Source: Halococcus saccharolyticus DSM 5350
GTDB lineage: Archaea > Halobacteriota > Halobacteria > Halobacteriales > Halococcaceae
Assembly: GCF_000336915.1 (NCBI RefSeq)
Contig: NZ_AOMD01000015.1
Location: 57,157 to 121,156, forward strand
DNA: 64,000 nucleotides
Direction of reading: 5' to 3'
In this document: one piece after another, positions 9,054 to 16,858 of the stretch
Layout of the letters: every line of letters starts with the position of its first letter
Numbering within the stretch: the first letter of the stretch is position 1
Program-made: the position numbers and the translations under genes
The notes under the pieces: model-generated
What the model was told of the DNA's origin: nothing
What the model saw: only the letters and a program-made list of their open reading frames with translations
Databases searched by the model: none

Positions 9054-9680
9054 ATGTACGACCGAATCCTCTTCCCGACAGATGGGAGCAACCAAGCGAG
9101 CGCGCTCGAACACGCAGTAGACATCGCGGAGCTGTCCGGCGGGACTCTCCACACGCTCTACGTCGTCGACGACGCCGAGATTCCTGAGACGAACCGAAAC
9201 CAAATCGTCGATTCGTATGAGCGGGAGGGAGCCAATGCCATCGAACACGTCGAGGATGTGGCGGCCGAACGCGACGTCGCTGTCATGGGTGATATCGAAC
9301 AGGGCACTCCACACGAGGCGATCCTCAACTACGCCGATGAACACGATATCGACCTCGTCGTGATGGGAACCCGTGGGAGATCGGGTCTCGACCGACTCTT
9401 GATCGGGAGCGTCACCGAGCGAGTCGTTCGGGCGAGTGACGTCCCTGTCCTCACGGTTTCGTTGGCGAGCCATGAAGCAGCCGTCACGGATACCGAACAG
9501 GCGATTGACCTCGCAACTCGAAGTCTCGAAGACGATGGCTACGAGGTGACCTCGATCGCGGACGAACCGTATCGAGTGAGCGGCACGTGGATCGTCAGAG
9601 CGCGTACTGGCGACAATGGGACGTTCAACGTCCACATCAACCGCACTACGGGCGATGTGAGCCTTGCAAAGGTCAATTGA
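9054..9680 (+). CDS. UspA-family universal stress protein with extra C-terminal domain
   Basis: Residues 1-142 are a complete Usp domain: MYDRILFPTDGS at the start, VVMGTRGRSGLDRLLIGSV with the G-x2-G-x9-GS ATP-binding pattern, and PVLTV closing the last strand. Residues 143-208 (from AAVTDTEQAIDLATRS) form a second small alpha-beta domain, VSGTWIVRARTG to GDVSLAKV, reminiscent of a PepSY-like fold, which ordinary 140-residue Usp proteins lack. ATP-binding Usp proteins respond to stress, but no specific partner is known here. It is transcribed alone between the metal pump and the tRNA. Confidence 0.85.
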   Translation: MYDRILFPTDGSNQASALEHAVDIAELSGGTLHTLYVVDDAEIPETNRNQIVDSYEREGANAIEHVEDVAAERDVAVMGDIEQGTPHEAILNYADEHDIDLVVMGTRGRSGLDRLLIGSVTERVVRASDVPVLTVSLASHEAAVTDTEQAIDLATRSLEDDGYEVTSIADEPYRVSGTWIVRARTGDNGTFNVHINRTTGDVSLAKVN

Positions 9681-9717
9681 GGGGTAGACACGACCGGCGA
9701 TATGCTTGCAGAAAACA

Positions 9718-9791
9718 TAGCGGGAGGTGGATTCGAACCACCGATCTGCGGGATATGAACCCGCTGGAATGTCTGGCTATCCCATCCCGCT
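9718..9791 (-). tRNA. Initiator tRNA-Met (CAU)
   Basis: Read on the minus strand, the gene starts AGCGGGA and ends TCCCGCT plus discriminator A, giving a seven-pair acceptor stem with an A1-U72 pair. The anticodon arm is GCGGG-TTCATAT-CCCGC with anticodon CAT, and the stem carries the consecutive G-C pairs that mark initiator tRNAs. The T arm reads GGTGG-TTCGAAT-CCACC. No intron is seen and CCA is not encoded. The A1-U72 pair and the G-C run support initiator rather than elongator identity. Confidence 0.92.
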
Positions 9792-9932
9792 ATCGATTCA
9801 TTTGGCTCGAACGGCAGTAAGGGTGGCGAAATTCATATTTCCGCAAACGGTGCGAGAGTGTACCGAAATCATCCAGAGCCGGGAAGCAACAGCGGGAACA
9901 GATACTTGATCGGCCACCACCGGCAGTCAGAC

Positions 9933-10544
9933 ATGACCTTCGCCGATCAGACTATCAATCAGTTCCTCGAGAATGTCGCAGCAAGCGCCGTGACTCCAAG
10001 TGGCGGTGCAGTCGCTGCCGTCGGCGGTGCTTTCGGTGCGGCGCTTTGTGAGATGGTGTGTATCCACACGATCGAGAAAGACGGCTACGCCGACGTTCGA
10101 CCCGAGCTAACCGATATTCGTGATGAGCTCGGGACACGCCGGGTTCGCTTGTTGGAACTCGCAGACGAAGACTCGATGGCTGTTGACGAGTTGCAGGCAG
10201 CGTTCGAAACACCGAACGACGAAGATCGCGCCGAACTGGTCCAAGAGAAATCACGCCGTACTGCCGAAGTGCCTCTCGAGATAGCTGAGACCTGTCTCGG
10301 CGTTCTCGAACATGCGAGAGTGGTAACGGCGAAGGGAAACCGAAATGCCATCGCCGACGCCGGAACAGGTGCATTTCTTGCTCACTCAGCCCTGAAAGCG
10401 TCAGTATTCACTGTACAGAGCAATCTGGAGCTGATAGAGGATCCAACTGCTGTCGCGGACATCGAGGCGCGTTTGGCCGAGATCGACAGGCGGGACGACG
10501 AAGCGCTGAAACAGGTAGAAGCAAACATTGAGGAAATTGCCTGA
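9933..10544 (+). CDS. Cyclodeaminase/cyclohydrolase-family protein (FchA-like)
   Basis: This 203-residue, almost wholly helical protein belongs to the formiminotransferase-cyclodeaminase C-terminal family (PF04961). The hallmark is the N-terminal FLENVAASAVTPSGGAVAAVGGAFGAAL stretch (positions about 9-36). Later K-G-N-R-N-A-I-A-D-A-G at about 140-150 is another typical motif. Members either deaminate formimino-tetrahydrofolate or hydrolyse methenyl-tetrahydrofolate, and haloarchaea commonly have a stand-alone copy for one-carbon metabolism. The ATG at 9933 was chosen because it starts immediately before the conserved region and avoids the tRNA-proximal extension. Confidence 0.85.
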   Translation: MTFADQTINQFLENVAASAVTPSGGAVAAVGGAFGAALCEMVCIHTIEKDGYADVRPELTDIRDELGTRRVRLLELADEDSMAVDELQAAFETPNDEDRAELVQEKSRRTAEVPLEIAETCLGVLEHARVVTAKGNRNAIADAGTGAFLAHSALKASVFTVQSNLELIEDPTAVADIEARLAEIDRRDDEALKQVEANIEEIA

Positions 10545-10624
10545 CCGTCCTGCTTTGCTCCCAGGCCGGTCATGGTCTGAGCGGATCTGTTGTGATTCGT
10601 CCCCTATAGCTTCTCACCCCATGG

Positions 10625-11095
10625 CTACTCCTCATCGGTGCCTCGATTTCTGTGACGACCGACGACCCTAACTCGCTCATATCCAGTGCCGAAAAACAGC
10701 CACACCGAGCCCTGTTTGCCCTTCAGATTCCGCCGTTCCCGGTACTCACGCGCGTCATGCGTTCCACTAAGATTGATTGCTCCGGCAGGAGCCTCGATAT
10801 CCGCTACTCGGTCGTCGCCCTCCTCGATCAACTGCCATGCATACTGCGCTTTCGGCTTGTCTCTGTGCTCCTCCTCAGAAATCACCACGTAGCCGAGATC
10901 TTTCTTATCTAAAATCCCATGGAAGGCGTCACACGCCCAGAACATTGTCTCGACGGCGAGATCGAACGCCTCGTCGGCGTCGCTACCGAATGATTTACGA
11001 TAGAAAGAACCAGACCGCCAGTCCGACCACTGTCTCGACGTAGCGCGTTCCCCGTTCGTCTCGTTGTCGCCTTCAGAATTCGGAGTTTCGTCCAT
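10625..11095 (-). CDS. Hypothetical protein, unknown function
   Basis: The frame encodes 156 residues starting MDETPNSEGDNETNGER. After an acidic, probably disordered N-terminus there is a mixed alpha-beta core (DEAFDLAVETMFWACDAFHG, DLGYVVISEEEH, GSVWLFFGTGYERVRVVG). I do not recognise a family. The ATG at 11095 is preferred over one at 11146 because the latter would overlap the DUF1152 gene; with this choice the gap is 19 bases, so the two are probably co-transcribed with the DUF1152 gene first. The sequence is less acidic than its neighbours. Confidence 0.55.
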   Translation of the reverse strand: MDETPNSEGDNETNGERATSRQWSDWRSGSFYRKSFGSDADEAFDLAVETMFWACDAFHGILDKKDLGYVVISEEEHRDKPKAQYAWQLIEEGDDRVADIEAPAGAINLSGTHDAREYRERRNLKGKQGSVWLFFGTGYERVRVVGRHRNRGTDEE

Positions 11096-11114
11096 TATTT
11101 TCCAGAGAGGGTAT

Positions 11115-12038
11115 TCACTGGGCAGTAAGTCGCCGTTCCAGATCAAGCTCAGTTTCGTAACCGGCTTGGCTCAGAGCTTCGTGAGCGGCCTCGAAACTCT
11201 CGGTATCCCGAACGTGCGTATCGAGGGCAGAGCCAGCTGCCACGGCTGCTGGGTCAAGATAGAATGTAACAGTACTCGCAGGCGTGAGTTCGACCGACCG
11301 CTCTCCATCCCGAATAGCTTCATCGCCGAGCTTCCCGCGCGCCGCTTCTACTGGAAGCCGATTTGCCTCCGTAGTCACCTCATCCAAGAGCGCATCAAGC
11401 TCATCAACAATACGGGGCGTCAGCCCCCACGCACCGAGAAGTCCGTCTCGTCGAGCTGCCCGACCGATCCCAGCTGTGATTTCATCGAGTGTGAGTTCGC
11501 CATCGCTCCCGTACCCATACATCCCGAGACAGGTATCGACATTGAGAAGGTCCAACACAGAGAGCATCACGGCGTCTGTCAGTGGACTCTTGATTCCCGG
11601 CTCGTCTCCCGCTGCGAGTACGTCACCGCCTGCATCGGTACCGACGACGAGGTCGATATCGAGTTGGTCGCAGGCATCATCGAGCCCTTTTGCTACCCCG
11701 CGTGCGCCCCCGCCAATATCGATGAGGAGCACTTCTTCGTCATACTGACGGGCAACGTGTGTCTCGGCAAATTCGATTCCGTCCTGCGTGGCGGTTTCCG
11801 CTGACGCAAGCGCAGCCGCGTCATTCAGTTGTTCGATGCCGGTGATCTCCTCGAAATGTCGGGGACCGGGCGTCGGGTCGACGACGACACGCTCCCAGGC
11901 GACGCCACCGAGAACGATGTCGACACCATGCGATTCAAGCAGGCGAGCAGTCGGGATCGTGCTGACAATATCTCCACATCCTCCGACACCGAAGACGAGT
12001 GCCCGGTCATGGTCGAACGTCTCCTCGAGAGTCTCCAT
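11115..12038 (-). CDS. DUF1152 domain-containing protein
   Basis: This 307-residue protein has the DUF1152 pattern: an N-terminal Rossmann-like stretch with glycine-rich loop (ALVFGVGGCGDIVSTIPTAR), then VLLIDIGGGARGVAKGLDDA and DLVVGTDAGGDVLAAGDEPG, giving two D-x-G-G(-x)-D-type sites that could bind a nucleotide or metal. The family is common in haloarchaea and its biochemical role is not established. It is transcribed leftward from a divergent promoter region shared with the TauE/SafE gene. Confidence 0.8.
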   Translation of the reverse strand: METLEETFDHDRALVFGVGGCGDIVSTIPTARLLESHGVDIVLGGVAWERVVVDPTPGPRHFEEITGIEQLNDAAALASAETATQDGIEFAETHVARQYDEEVLLIDIGGGARGVAKGLDDACDQLDIDLVVGTDAGGDVLAAGDEPGIKSPLTDAVMLSVLDLLNVDTCLGMYGYGSDGELTLDEITAGIGRAARRDGLLGAWGLTPRIVDELDALLDEVTTEANRLPVEAARGKLGDEAIRDGERSVELTPASTVTFYLDPAAVAAGSALDTHVRDTESFEAAHEALSQAGYETELDLERRLTAQ

Positions 12039-12132
12039 GGTTGTGACTGAGCCTACTTATTCAAAATATTCTCGCACTGCGGCCCCATCATAGCTCTCGG
12101 CAAGGAGTGCGCTCTCCGACCGAAGTTTGTCC

Positions 12133-12159
12133 TTTGGATATCGATATTATATATCCAAA
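12133..12159 (+). promoter_or_regulatory. 27-base inverted repeat over the TauE/SafE promoter
   Basis: TTTGGATAT and ATATCCAAA are perfect 9-base arms separated by nine AT-rich bases that hold the TATA-like ATATTATATAT. The right arm ends two bases before the ATG at 12162. A repressor bound here would cover TATA and the start site, so this is a strong operator candidate. The cognate regulator is not visible. Confidence 0.6.
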
Positions 12160-12161
12160 CC

Positions 12162-13154
12162 ATGGACGATCAAACATCGTCTGAAGATCGGGGAGAAATC
12201 GGTGCCATCGCCCGCGAGCTGGATGCGTTGCCAGTGGTGAATCGTCTCCAACTCGACCGCACGAGCTGGCAGCGAATCGGACTTGCGCTCGTTCTGTATG
12301 TGGTTTTGCTCTGGATTCTCGTTGCGTACGTCGTCCCTCGGTTTACGCCCGAGTCCGCCGAATCCGTTGCGTTGTTGCTCCCCGTTGTAGCCGTGTCGGC
12401 GTTCGTCTTTGAGACGTTGGATTCAGCCTCCGAGATGGGATTCGGAGCAACGATCGGGGCGCTTCTGTTCGTCCTTGGCTACGACCCGCTGGCGGTCACA
12501 CCCGTCTTGTTGCTCTCAGAGGCCGCTACTGGGATCGTCTCCGGGTTGTTCCACAACGAGTTCAAGAACGTCGAATTCGGCTTCGAGAACGACTCCGCCG
12601 TCGAAGCAACGCGCGTGCTCGGAATCATCATCGTCCTCGGCGTACTCGCAGTCGTCGTCTCAGTCGTATTAACGTACTTCTAGTTCTCGATTCCAAGTGC
12701 GTACATCAAGGGCTACGTCGGCGTGGTAGTGCTGCTGGTTGCTTCGACCACGCTCGTCCAGAAGTACGTCGGGGCGGCGACTGAGTACCGACCTCGGTGG
12801 TTGATTGGCTTCGCGATCTTCGCCGGGTTAAACAAGGGCATCGCCGGGAGCGGGTACGGACCGGTGATCACGCTCGGTGAAATCATCTCCGGTGTCTACG
12901 AAAAGAGCGCGACTGCGATCACGTCGATGGCTGAGGGGGTTGTTTCTCTCGCTGGCATTGCCGCCTTCTTTGGCATTACCGCCGCTGGCGTCGAGATCAA
13001 TCTCATGTTGCTCCCGTCGGTGTTTGCAGGCGGCTTCCTCGCCGCAATCCTCTCTCCGTATACCGTGCGTGCGCTTCCGAACCGTGCGCTTCAGTATCTC
13101 GTTCCAGGGTATGCGTTGGTTCTCGTGGTGATTCCATTCGCCCAGATACTCTGA
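12162..13154 (+). pseudogene. Sulfite exporter TauE/SafE-family permease, split by in-frame TAG
   Basis: The frame encodes 173 residues, then TAG at 12681-12683, then 156 more residues in the same frame (FSIPSAYIKGYVGVVVLLV to VVIPFAQIL). Both halves are hydrophobic, and together they make a normal-length permease of about 330 residues with roughly eight helices. The first half holds the FGATIGALLFVLGYDPLAVTP region, the second FAIFAGLNKGIAGSGYGPVIT, the typical repeated TauE glycine motif. These proteins export sulfite or organosulfonates. With the stop, only four helices would be made. The rest of the frame has no other damage, which suggests a recent mutation or an assembly error. Confidence 0.8.
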
Positions 13155-13349
13155 TGTAGGGATTATCGGAGCAATTCATAGATTTGCGCGAGTCCTTCTC
13201 TGCAGTTGAGAGATACAGCGTGCGAGATACAAGGCGCTTATGCAGCAATGGCTCGCTGTAACTTCAGAATGCCAGACAGTAGTTTTTGGGATCTACGGTC
13301 ATTGATTGGGCGGTGGATTTAATCACCGACGATGGGATAGTCGCTACGT

Positions 13350-13631
13350 ATGGTCTGTCCGGTCTGTGGAGGCACGGAGATGACGGAAATCAACGTCCGC
13401 ATGAATCAAGAGAGCGATCTCAAACAGGTGATTGGCAGTACATGGGATGGGCGAAATATGGCCCGGTGTGACGAGTGTAGCGTTCTCTATGACCATCGAC
13501 ATGCAAACTCAGGAAGCGAAAACGCACAACCAGCCGAGAAAATCAACTGTCCCGAGTGTGGATCTCTAACCTCTCAAGATCAAGATAATTGTTCACATTG
13601 TGAGGCAACTTTGAACTCGGAAACGGAGTGA
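13350..13631 (+). CDS. Small zinc-ribbon protein with four C-x2-C pairs
   Basis: This 93-residue protein has CPVC at residue 3, CDEC at about 40, CPEC at about 69 and CSHC at about 82. That would allow two zinc ribbons, one at each end. Haloarchaea encode many such proteins, some involved in swarming or biofilm formation, but the function of this one is unknown. The N-terminal part (ARCDECSVLYDHRH) resembles the 41-residue protein at 56.1 kb (RRCNECGVLFNDH). A short hairpin follows the stop. Confidence 0.65.
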   Translation: MVCPVCGGTEMTEINVRMNQESDLKQVIGSTWDGRNMARCDECSVLYDHRHANSGSENAQPAEKINCPECGSLTSQDQDNCSHCEATLNSETE

Positions 13632-13637
13632 GAAAAT

Positions 13638-13657
13638 CCGAGCACGGTTATGCTCGG
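13638..13657 (+). terminator. Possible hairpin after the zinc-ribbon gene
   Basis: CCGAGCA and TGCTCGG form a perfect seven-pair stem around a six-base loop, seven bases after the stop. No T-run follows, so its role in archaeal termination is uncertain. Confidence 0.35.
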
Positions 13658-13831
13658 CTCCACGGTTATTGGACAGTTCATAGACTCACCCGACGATGCA
13701 CTCCCCCTATATCTCGCACGGTGATTTCAACAAGACAACAATTTGTGATGTGAGAACTCCGAAAGTCAGTGCAAATCCTCATAGCACGCTTCTTCCCCGG
13801 TATCAGGACACGAGTTGCTCGCCTCGGAATA

Positions 13832-14701
13832 TCAGCGAAAACGAACAGTGCCATCGTCCCGTTCGAGAATCCGTTTCTGGCTCAGTCGGTCGACACCTGC
13901 TTCCACCTCGGCACCATCGCCCTCCGAGAGCGATCGCACATTAGCCAGAACATCTCTGTAAATTGCATCTATATCGTGAATTCCATCATCGACAGAACGT
14001 AGAACCACATGTTCGATCTCGAATTCAGTTGCGAACTCCGATACACGATTTGTGAATGTACTTGGGAGGCCTGAGAGTGAATGTACGGCCGTTTCAATAG
14101 CGAATAGCGGATGAGAGCGATCTCGGATTTGTCTTGCTTCGGTCGAGCCTGTGTTGAATGGTCGCTGTTTCTCGATTTCGTTGAGGATAACGTCGTACTC
14201 TAGCCCTCGTTGTGCGTACCGTCTCATATCCTCGATATCACGTCGTCTACCGCTCCCGAGGTCACCTCCGGAAACTGCTTTCAGCAAGAACATATCCTCG
14301 TCAGATAACACGAAAGCAGTGGTGTGATCCCCTGACCAGAACTTCTCTGCTCGTTCGTGCATCCGTTCGGTGATCCACACCTTCCCGACTACCTGTCGTT
14401 CAAAGATATCAATCAGAAGGCCCCGTTCAGAATGGTGAAGCTCGATCGTTTTCCCGACCTCCTCAAACGATGCTGTGGGCTCACCAGTGATCTCGAATCC
14501 CTGGTCTTGAAGCGACTCACGAACGTGTTCAAACTCAGAAGAAACTCCTAGCGCAAAATCGATATCCTCCGTTTGATCCGTCAGGCCACGGATAGTCATT
14601 GCAGAACCTCCAAGAAGATAGACCTGAACTGATTCCGAGAGCCAGCCGTCAAACTCTTCCAAGAACTCCGTGATCGCATCTCCACCCCGGAATACAGTCA
14701 T
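13832..14701 (-). CDS. Nucleotidyltransferase-fold protein, AbiEii-like
   Basis: This 289-residue protein has the minimal nucleotidyltransferase signature: VYLLGGSAMTIRG (G-G-S at about 31-33) followed by EDIDFAL with the D-x-D pair at about 46-48, then a third acidic strand LLIDIFE at about 98. The rest is helical. Family members pair with a DNA-binding antidote in AbiE-like toxin-antitoxin systems, where the transferase blocks growth by modifying tRNA or another target. The start codon overlaps the upstream HTH gene by four bases (ATGA), as expected for such a pair. It could instead be a non-toxic transferase with its own regulator. Confidence 0.7.
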   Translation of the reverse strand: MTVFRGGDAITEFLEEFDGWLSESVQVYLLGGSAMTIRGLTDQTEDIDFALGVSSEFEHVRESLQDQGFEITGEPTASFEEVGKTIELHHSERGLLIDIFERQVVGKVWITERMHERAEKFWSGDHTTAFVLSDEDMFLLKAVSGGDLGSGRRRDIEDMRRYAQRGLEYDVILNEIEKQRPFNTGSTEARQIRDRSHPLFAIETAVHSLSGLPSTFTNRVSEFATEFEIEHVVLRSVDDGIHDIDAIYRDVLANVRSLSEGDGAEVEAGVDRLSQKRILERDDGTVRFR

Positions 14702-15648
14702 GTTCCTGCGTACTGCGCTTTCAACGCCGAGTATTCGGCTTCACTCGGTAGTCTTACAGTGTGTCCATCCGTCTGTTCCAAATCCTCCCTGAGAGCTTGA
14801 TACATTTCAGACACCCCAGCCGCTACCCCATACCAGTCGGCGATATCAGTGAGCACCCCTTCATCGATCTCAGCTGTCTCGATCAAGAGCATGGCGTAAC
14901 TCACTCGTCGGGAATCACTATCGAGTACAAGCGTATGACAGACCACCTCGGCAGGCGTCAGTTCTTCCGTGGGAGCGTACCAGAAGGCAGGCTCGCCCGA
15001 AAGATAGAATCGGAGCCCAAACGCTTGGAACCTCGCCAGTCCTGATACCTGCCAGTCGTCAGACGACCGGAGAATATCGGTATCTTCAGGTTCAGACACT
15101 CGAATGAGTGCCCGCTTTGGGTCGCACCACTCAACCGTCGCGCTTGGTGCAAGATGTCGAGCTCGCTTCCGATGTTCGTGCGTAACGAGAGCCTGAACGA
15201 ACTCCAGTAATGGGTGCAGATCATCGGCTAGGGCGTACTCTGGTCCAGCAGGCGATAACATGGCTCGGTTTTTCAACGGTGACAGCGCATTGTGGACTGC
15301 TTGGCGAGAGATATCCAAACGGTCGGCAATCGCTGCGACACGACGTGGCTCGTCAAGATACCAACAGATGCGTATGGTGGCTGGAGAAAGGAGATTTATC
15401 CATTCTACGTGTCCGAGCTTCGATGTGAGTTGGCGATATGCTTCGACCACTGGATCGTCAGTTACGCGGACACGACGCTGGTTGTGATGACCTCGGGATT
15501 CGGTGAGTAGGCCAGCTGTGAGTAAGTCATCTAGCACTCGGTAGAGATGTGTCCGGGAATACGCTGTGCCTGCCACGAGGTCATCAAGAGTTGCTTCATA
15601 CCCAGAACTGAGTGTGTCTAACACAGCAAGATGGGCTCGCGCGAGCAT
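14698..15648 (-). CDS. Two-domain winged-helix protein paired with the nucleotidyltransferase
   Basis: This 316-residue protein has two helix-turn-helix regions: residues about 8-55 (YSRTHLYRVLDDLLTAGLL) and about 100-150 (RLDISRQAVHNALSPLKNRAML). A C-terminal domain of about 160 residues follows (VEWCDPKRALIRVS, FQAFGLRFYLSGEPAFWYAP) and may hold the partner protein or ligand. Gene order, HTH first and nucleotidyltransferase overlapping behind it, matches AbiEi/AbiEii-type modules, so antitoxin and autorepressor are the inferred roles. Sequence identity to AbiEi itself cannot be judged here. Confidence 0.7.
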   Translation of the reverse strand: MLARAHLAVLDTLSSGYEATLDDLVAGTAYSRTHLYRVLDDLLTAGLLTESRGHHNQRRVRVTDDPVVEAYRQLTSKLGHVEWINLLSPATIRICWYLDEPRRVAAIADRLDISRQAVHNALSPLKNRAMLSPAGPEYALADDLHPLLEFVQALVTHEHRKRARHLAPSATVEWCDPKRALIRVSEPEDTDILRSSDDWQVSGLARFQAFGLRFYLSGEPAFWYAPTEELTPAEVVCHTLVLDSDSRRVSYAMLLIETAEIDEGVLTDIADWYGVAAGVSEMYQALREDLEQTDGHTVRLPSEAEYSALKAQYAGT

Positions 15649-15887
15649 GCTTGTAAATCGTAGTACCTAATCGTATATAAGGGCTCTCACATTCATCTTT
15701 ACATCCATGGCATCCTCCCAGTACTAGTCACCAGGAAATGTAGCCACCATTGGGTAATCTCTCTAAGCGTTCGGGCGCGTCGGGCAAGACGGGATTCGGA
15801 TATAGTACCACTCACGAATAAGCACCTTTAATTCCCAAGGAAGTGATTCATGCCCTTTCGAACAGGAATGTCTGGATAAGAAGTAAA

Positions 15888-16109
15888 ATGACGGAATCGA
15901 AAACCATGAAAGACTCGACCTCCTACATGAGAGAATCTGACACGCATTGTCCGCTCTGTGATACTCTCCTCTCGGACGACCGCTATCCGCGCCATCGGAT
16001 AGTGCTTGAAGACGAAAGTGATAGCGCACCCAATCAACGAAAAGAAAAACGTCTCTGTTCGGACTGTTGGAACAATCTCCTCACTAAAATCTCCAGCACC
16101 TCGAGGTGA
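15888..16109 (+). CDS. Small putative zinc-binding protein
   Basis: This 73-residue protein starts MTESKTMKDSTSYMRE and has HCPLCDTLL near residue 22 and LCSDCWNNLL near residue 58, two C-x2-C pairs that could hold one zinc. Composition is charged and hydrophilic. No family name can be given. The ATG at 15888 was chosen over an in-frame upstream start at 15843 because the latter adds a non-haloarchaeal-looking basic stretch. Confidence 0.45.
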   Translation: MTESKTMKDSTSYMRESDTHCPLCDTLLSDDRYPRHRIVLEDESDSAPNQRKEKRLCSDCWNNLLTKISSTSR

Positions 16110-16189
16110 GAATCATAGAGTGTAAGGCGTATCTCGACACAACTTGAACAATCCAGAAAGCATCCTCACATCTCACATGCGTCGATAGG

Positions 16190-16201
16190 CGAATATGTTC
16201 G
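16190..16201 (+). promoter_or_regulatory. Denitrification-type palindrome, site 1 (CGAATATGTTCG)
   Basis: Arms CGAA/TTCG around a four-base centre, ending 38 bases before the ATG at 16240. It matches the recurring element described in the findings and would sit just upstream of BRE/TATA in a leaderless promoter. Confidence 0.55.
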
Positions 16202-16239
16202 GGGTGATTGATTAGTCTCCTAAGGCTGCATTGTCGACC

Positions 16240-16446
16240 ATGGCCCACCCCTGGATCAGGGTGAACTGGACCGAACGCCGGCAGATCATCGGTGGAGCGA
16301 TAGCACTGGCGATTGGTTCGATATGTTTGTTTTCATTAACGGCCACGAGAATAGGGGGTGGTTCAATTTCGGTACTACTTGCCTTGATTAGTGTCGCTCT
16401 GTTCGTTACTGGAACACTATCGATCGGCACCTCTGGTTTGAATTGA
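16240..16446 (+). CDS. Small two-helix membrane protein
   Basis: This 68-residue protein (MAHPWIRVNWTERRQIIGG) has two hydrophobic helices, IIGGAIALAIGSICLFSL and ISVLLALISVALFVTGTL, joined by a glycine-rich loop. No family was recognised. Support for it being real is the palindromic element 38 bases upstream, the spacing seen at other genes of the putative regulon. It would then be induced together with the denitrification genes. Confidence 0.5.
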   Translation: MAHPWIRVNWTERRQIIGGAIALAIGSICLFSLTATRIGGGSISVLLALISVALFVTGTLSIGTSGLN

Positions 16447-16508
16447 CGGCCCATCCATGGCTTGTAAGACGGTAAGTGCAAGGTGTAGTTAACATCACTA
16501 TTCTCACC

Positions 16509-16520
16509 CGAATATCATCG
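16509..16520 (+). promoter_or_regulatory. Denitrification-type palindrome, site 2 (CGAATATCATCG)
   Basis: A degenerate copy of the recurring element, with outer arms CCCGA/TCGGG (16507-16522). It ends 38 bases before the ATG at 16559, the same spacing as site 1. Confidence 0.45.
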
Positions 16521-16558
16521 GGAGAAGGGTGTTTGCGATGGGACTCCCATTCACAATT

Positions 16559-16858
16559 ATGGTTGAGAAATCGAAACAGTACCGTGTCGGTGATCAGCCC
16601 CGCGATGCGGTCGAACAGGAGTGGGAGATTTTCATTCGGAATGAGAAGACTGACCCATTACGGCATACAGGCAGCATTTCCGCTCCGACAGCCGATGTTG
16701 CTCACATACAGGCGACAAAGCTGTTCAGGTGGTATGCGACCGATATTTGGCTGTGTCCAGCATCCGACGTTCGACGATATTCCACATACACGCTCGATGA
16801 ACAAGCCGATTCAGTCAGCCCCGATGAAGAAGGTGAAAAGCGGAGCCACGAAGCGTGA
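16559..16858 (+). CDS. PaaB-like small protein, Htur_1727-type radical-SAM partner
   Basis: This 99-residue protein begins MVEKSKQYRVGDQPRD and contains EWEIFIRNEKTDPLRHTGSI, then AHIQATKLFRWYATDIWLCP, a layout like the small PaaB fold. The arrangement, a small protein whose stop overlaps the GTG start of a SPASM radical-SAM enzyme, is what I recall for the haloarchaeal family labelled Htur_1727, proposed as an rSAM-partnered candidate peptide. Whether it is a substrate, a chaperone or an enzyme subunit is open. An ATG at 16541 would lengthen it; ATG 16559 fits the promoter element spacing. Confidence 0.65.
   Translation: MVEKSKQYRVGDQPRDAVEQEWEIFIRNEKTDPLRHTGSISAPTADVAHIQATKLFRWYATDIWLCPASDVRRYSTYTLDEQADSVSPDEEGEKRSHEA

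Noticed and set aside
9587..9820. A plus-strand frame reading through 9718-9791
   Set aside because: It is the antisense of the initiator tRNA and has the typical spurious peptide (RWIRTTDLRDMNPLE) seen opposite tRNAs.
12681..12683. Pyrrolysine or selenocysteine decoding of in-frame stops
   Set aside because: Three different stop codons are involved, the proteins are not known Pyl/Sec families, no SECIS-like or Pyl genes are seen, and haloarchaea are not known to use either.
13696..13944. A plus-strand small frame after the zinc-ribbon gene
   Set aside because: Basic, His/Ser-rich sequence without features, overlapping the end of the nucleotidyltransferase gene.
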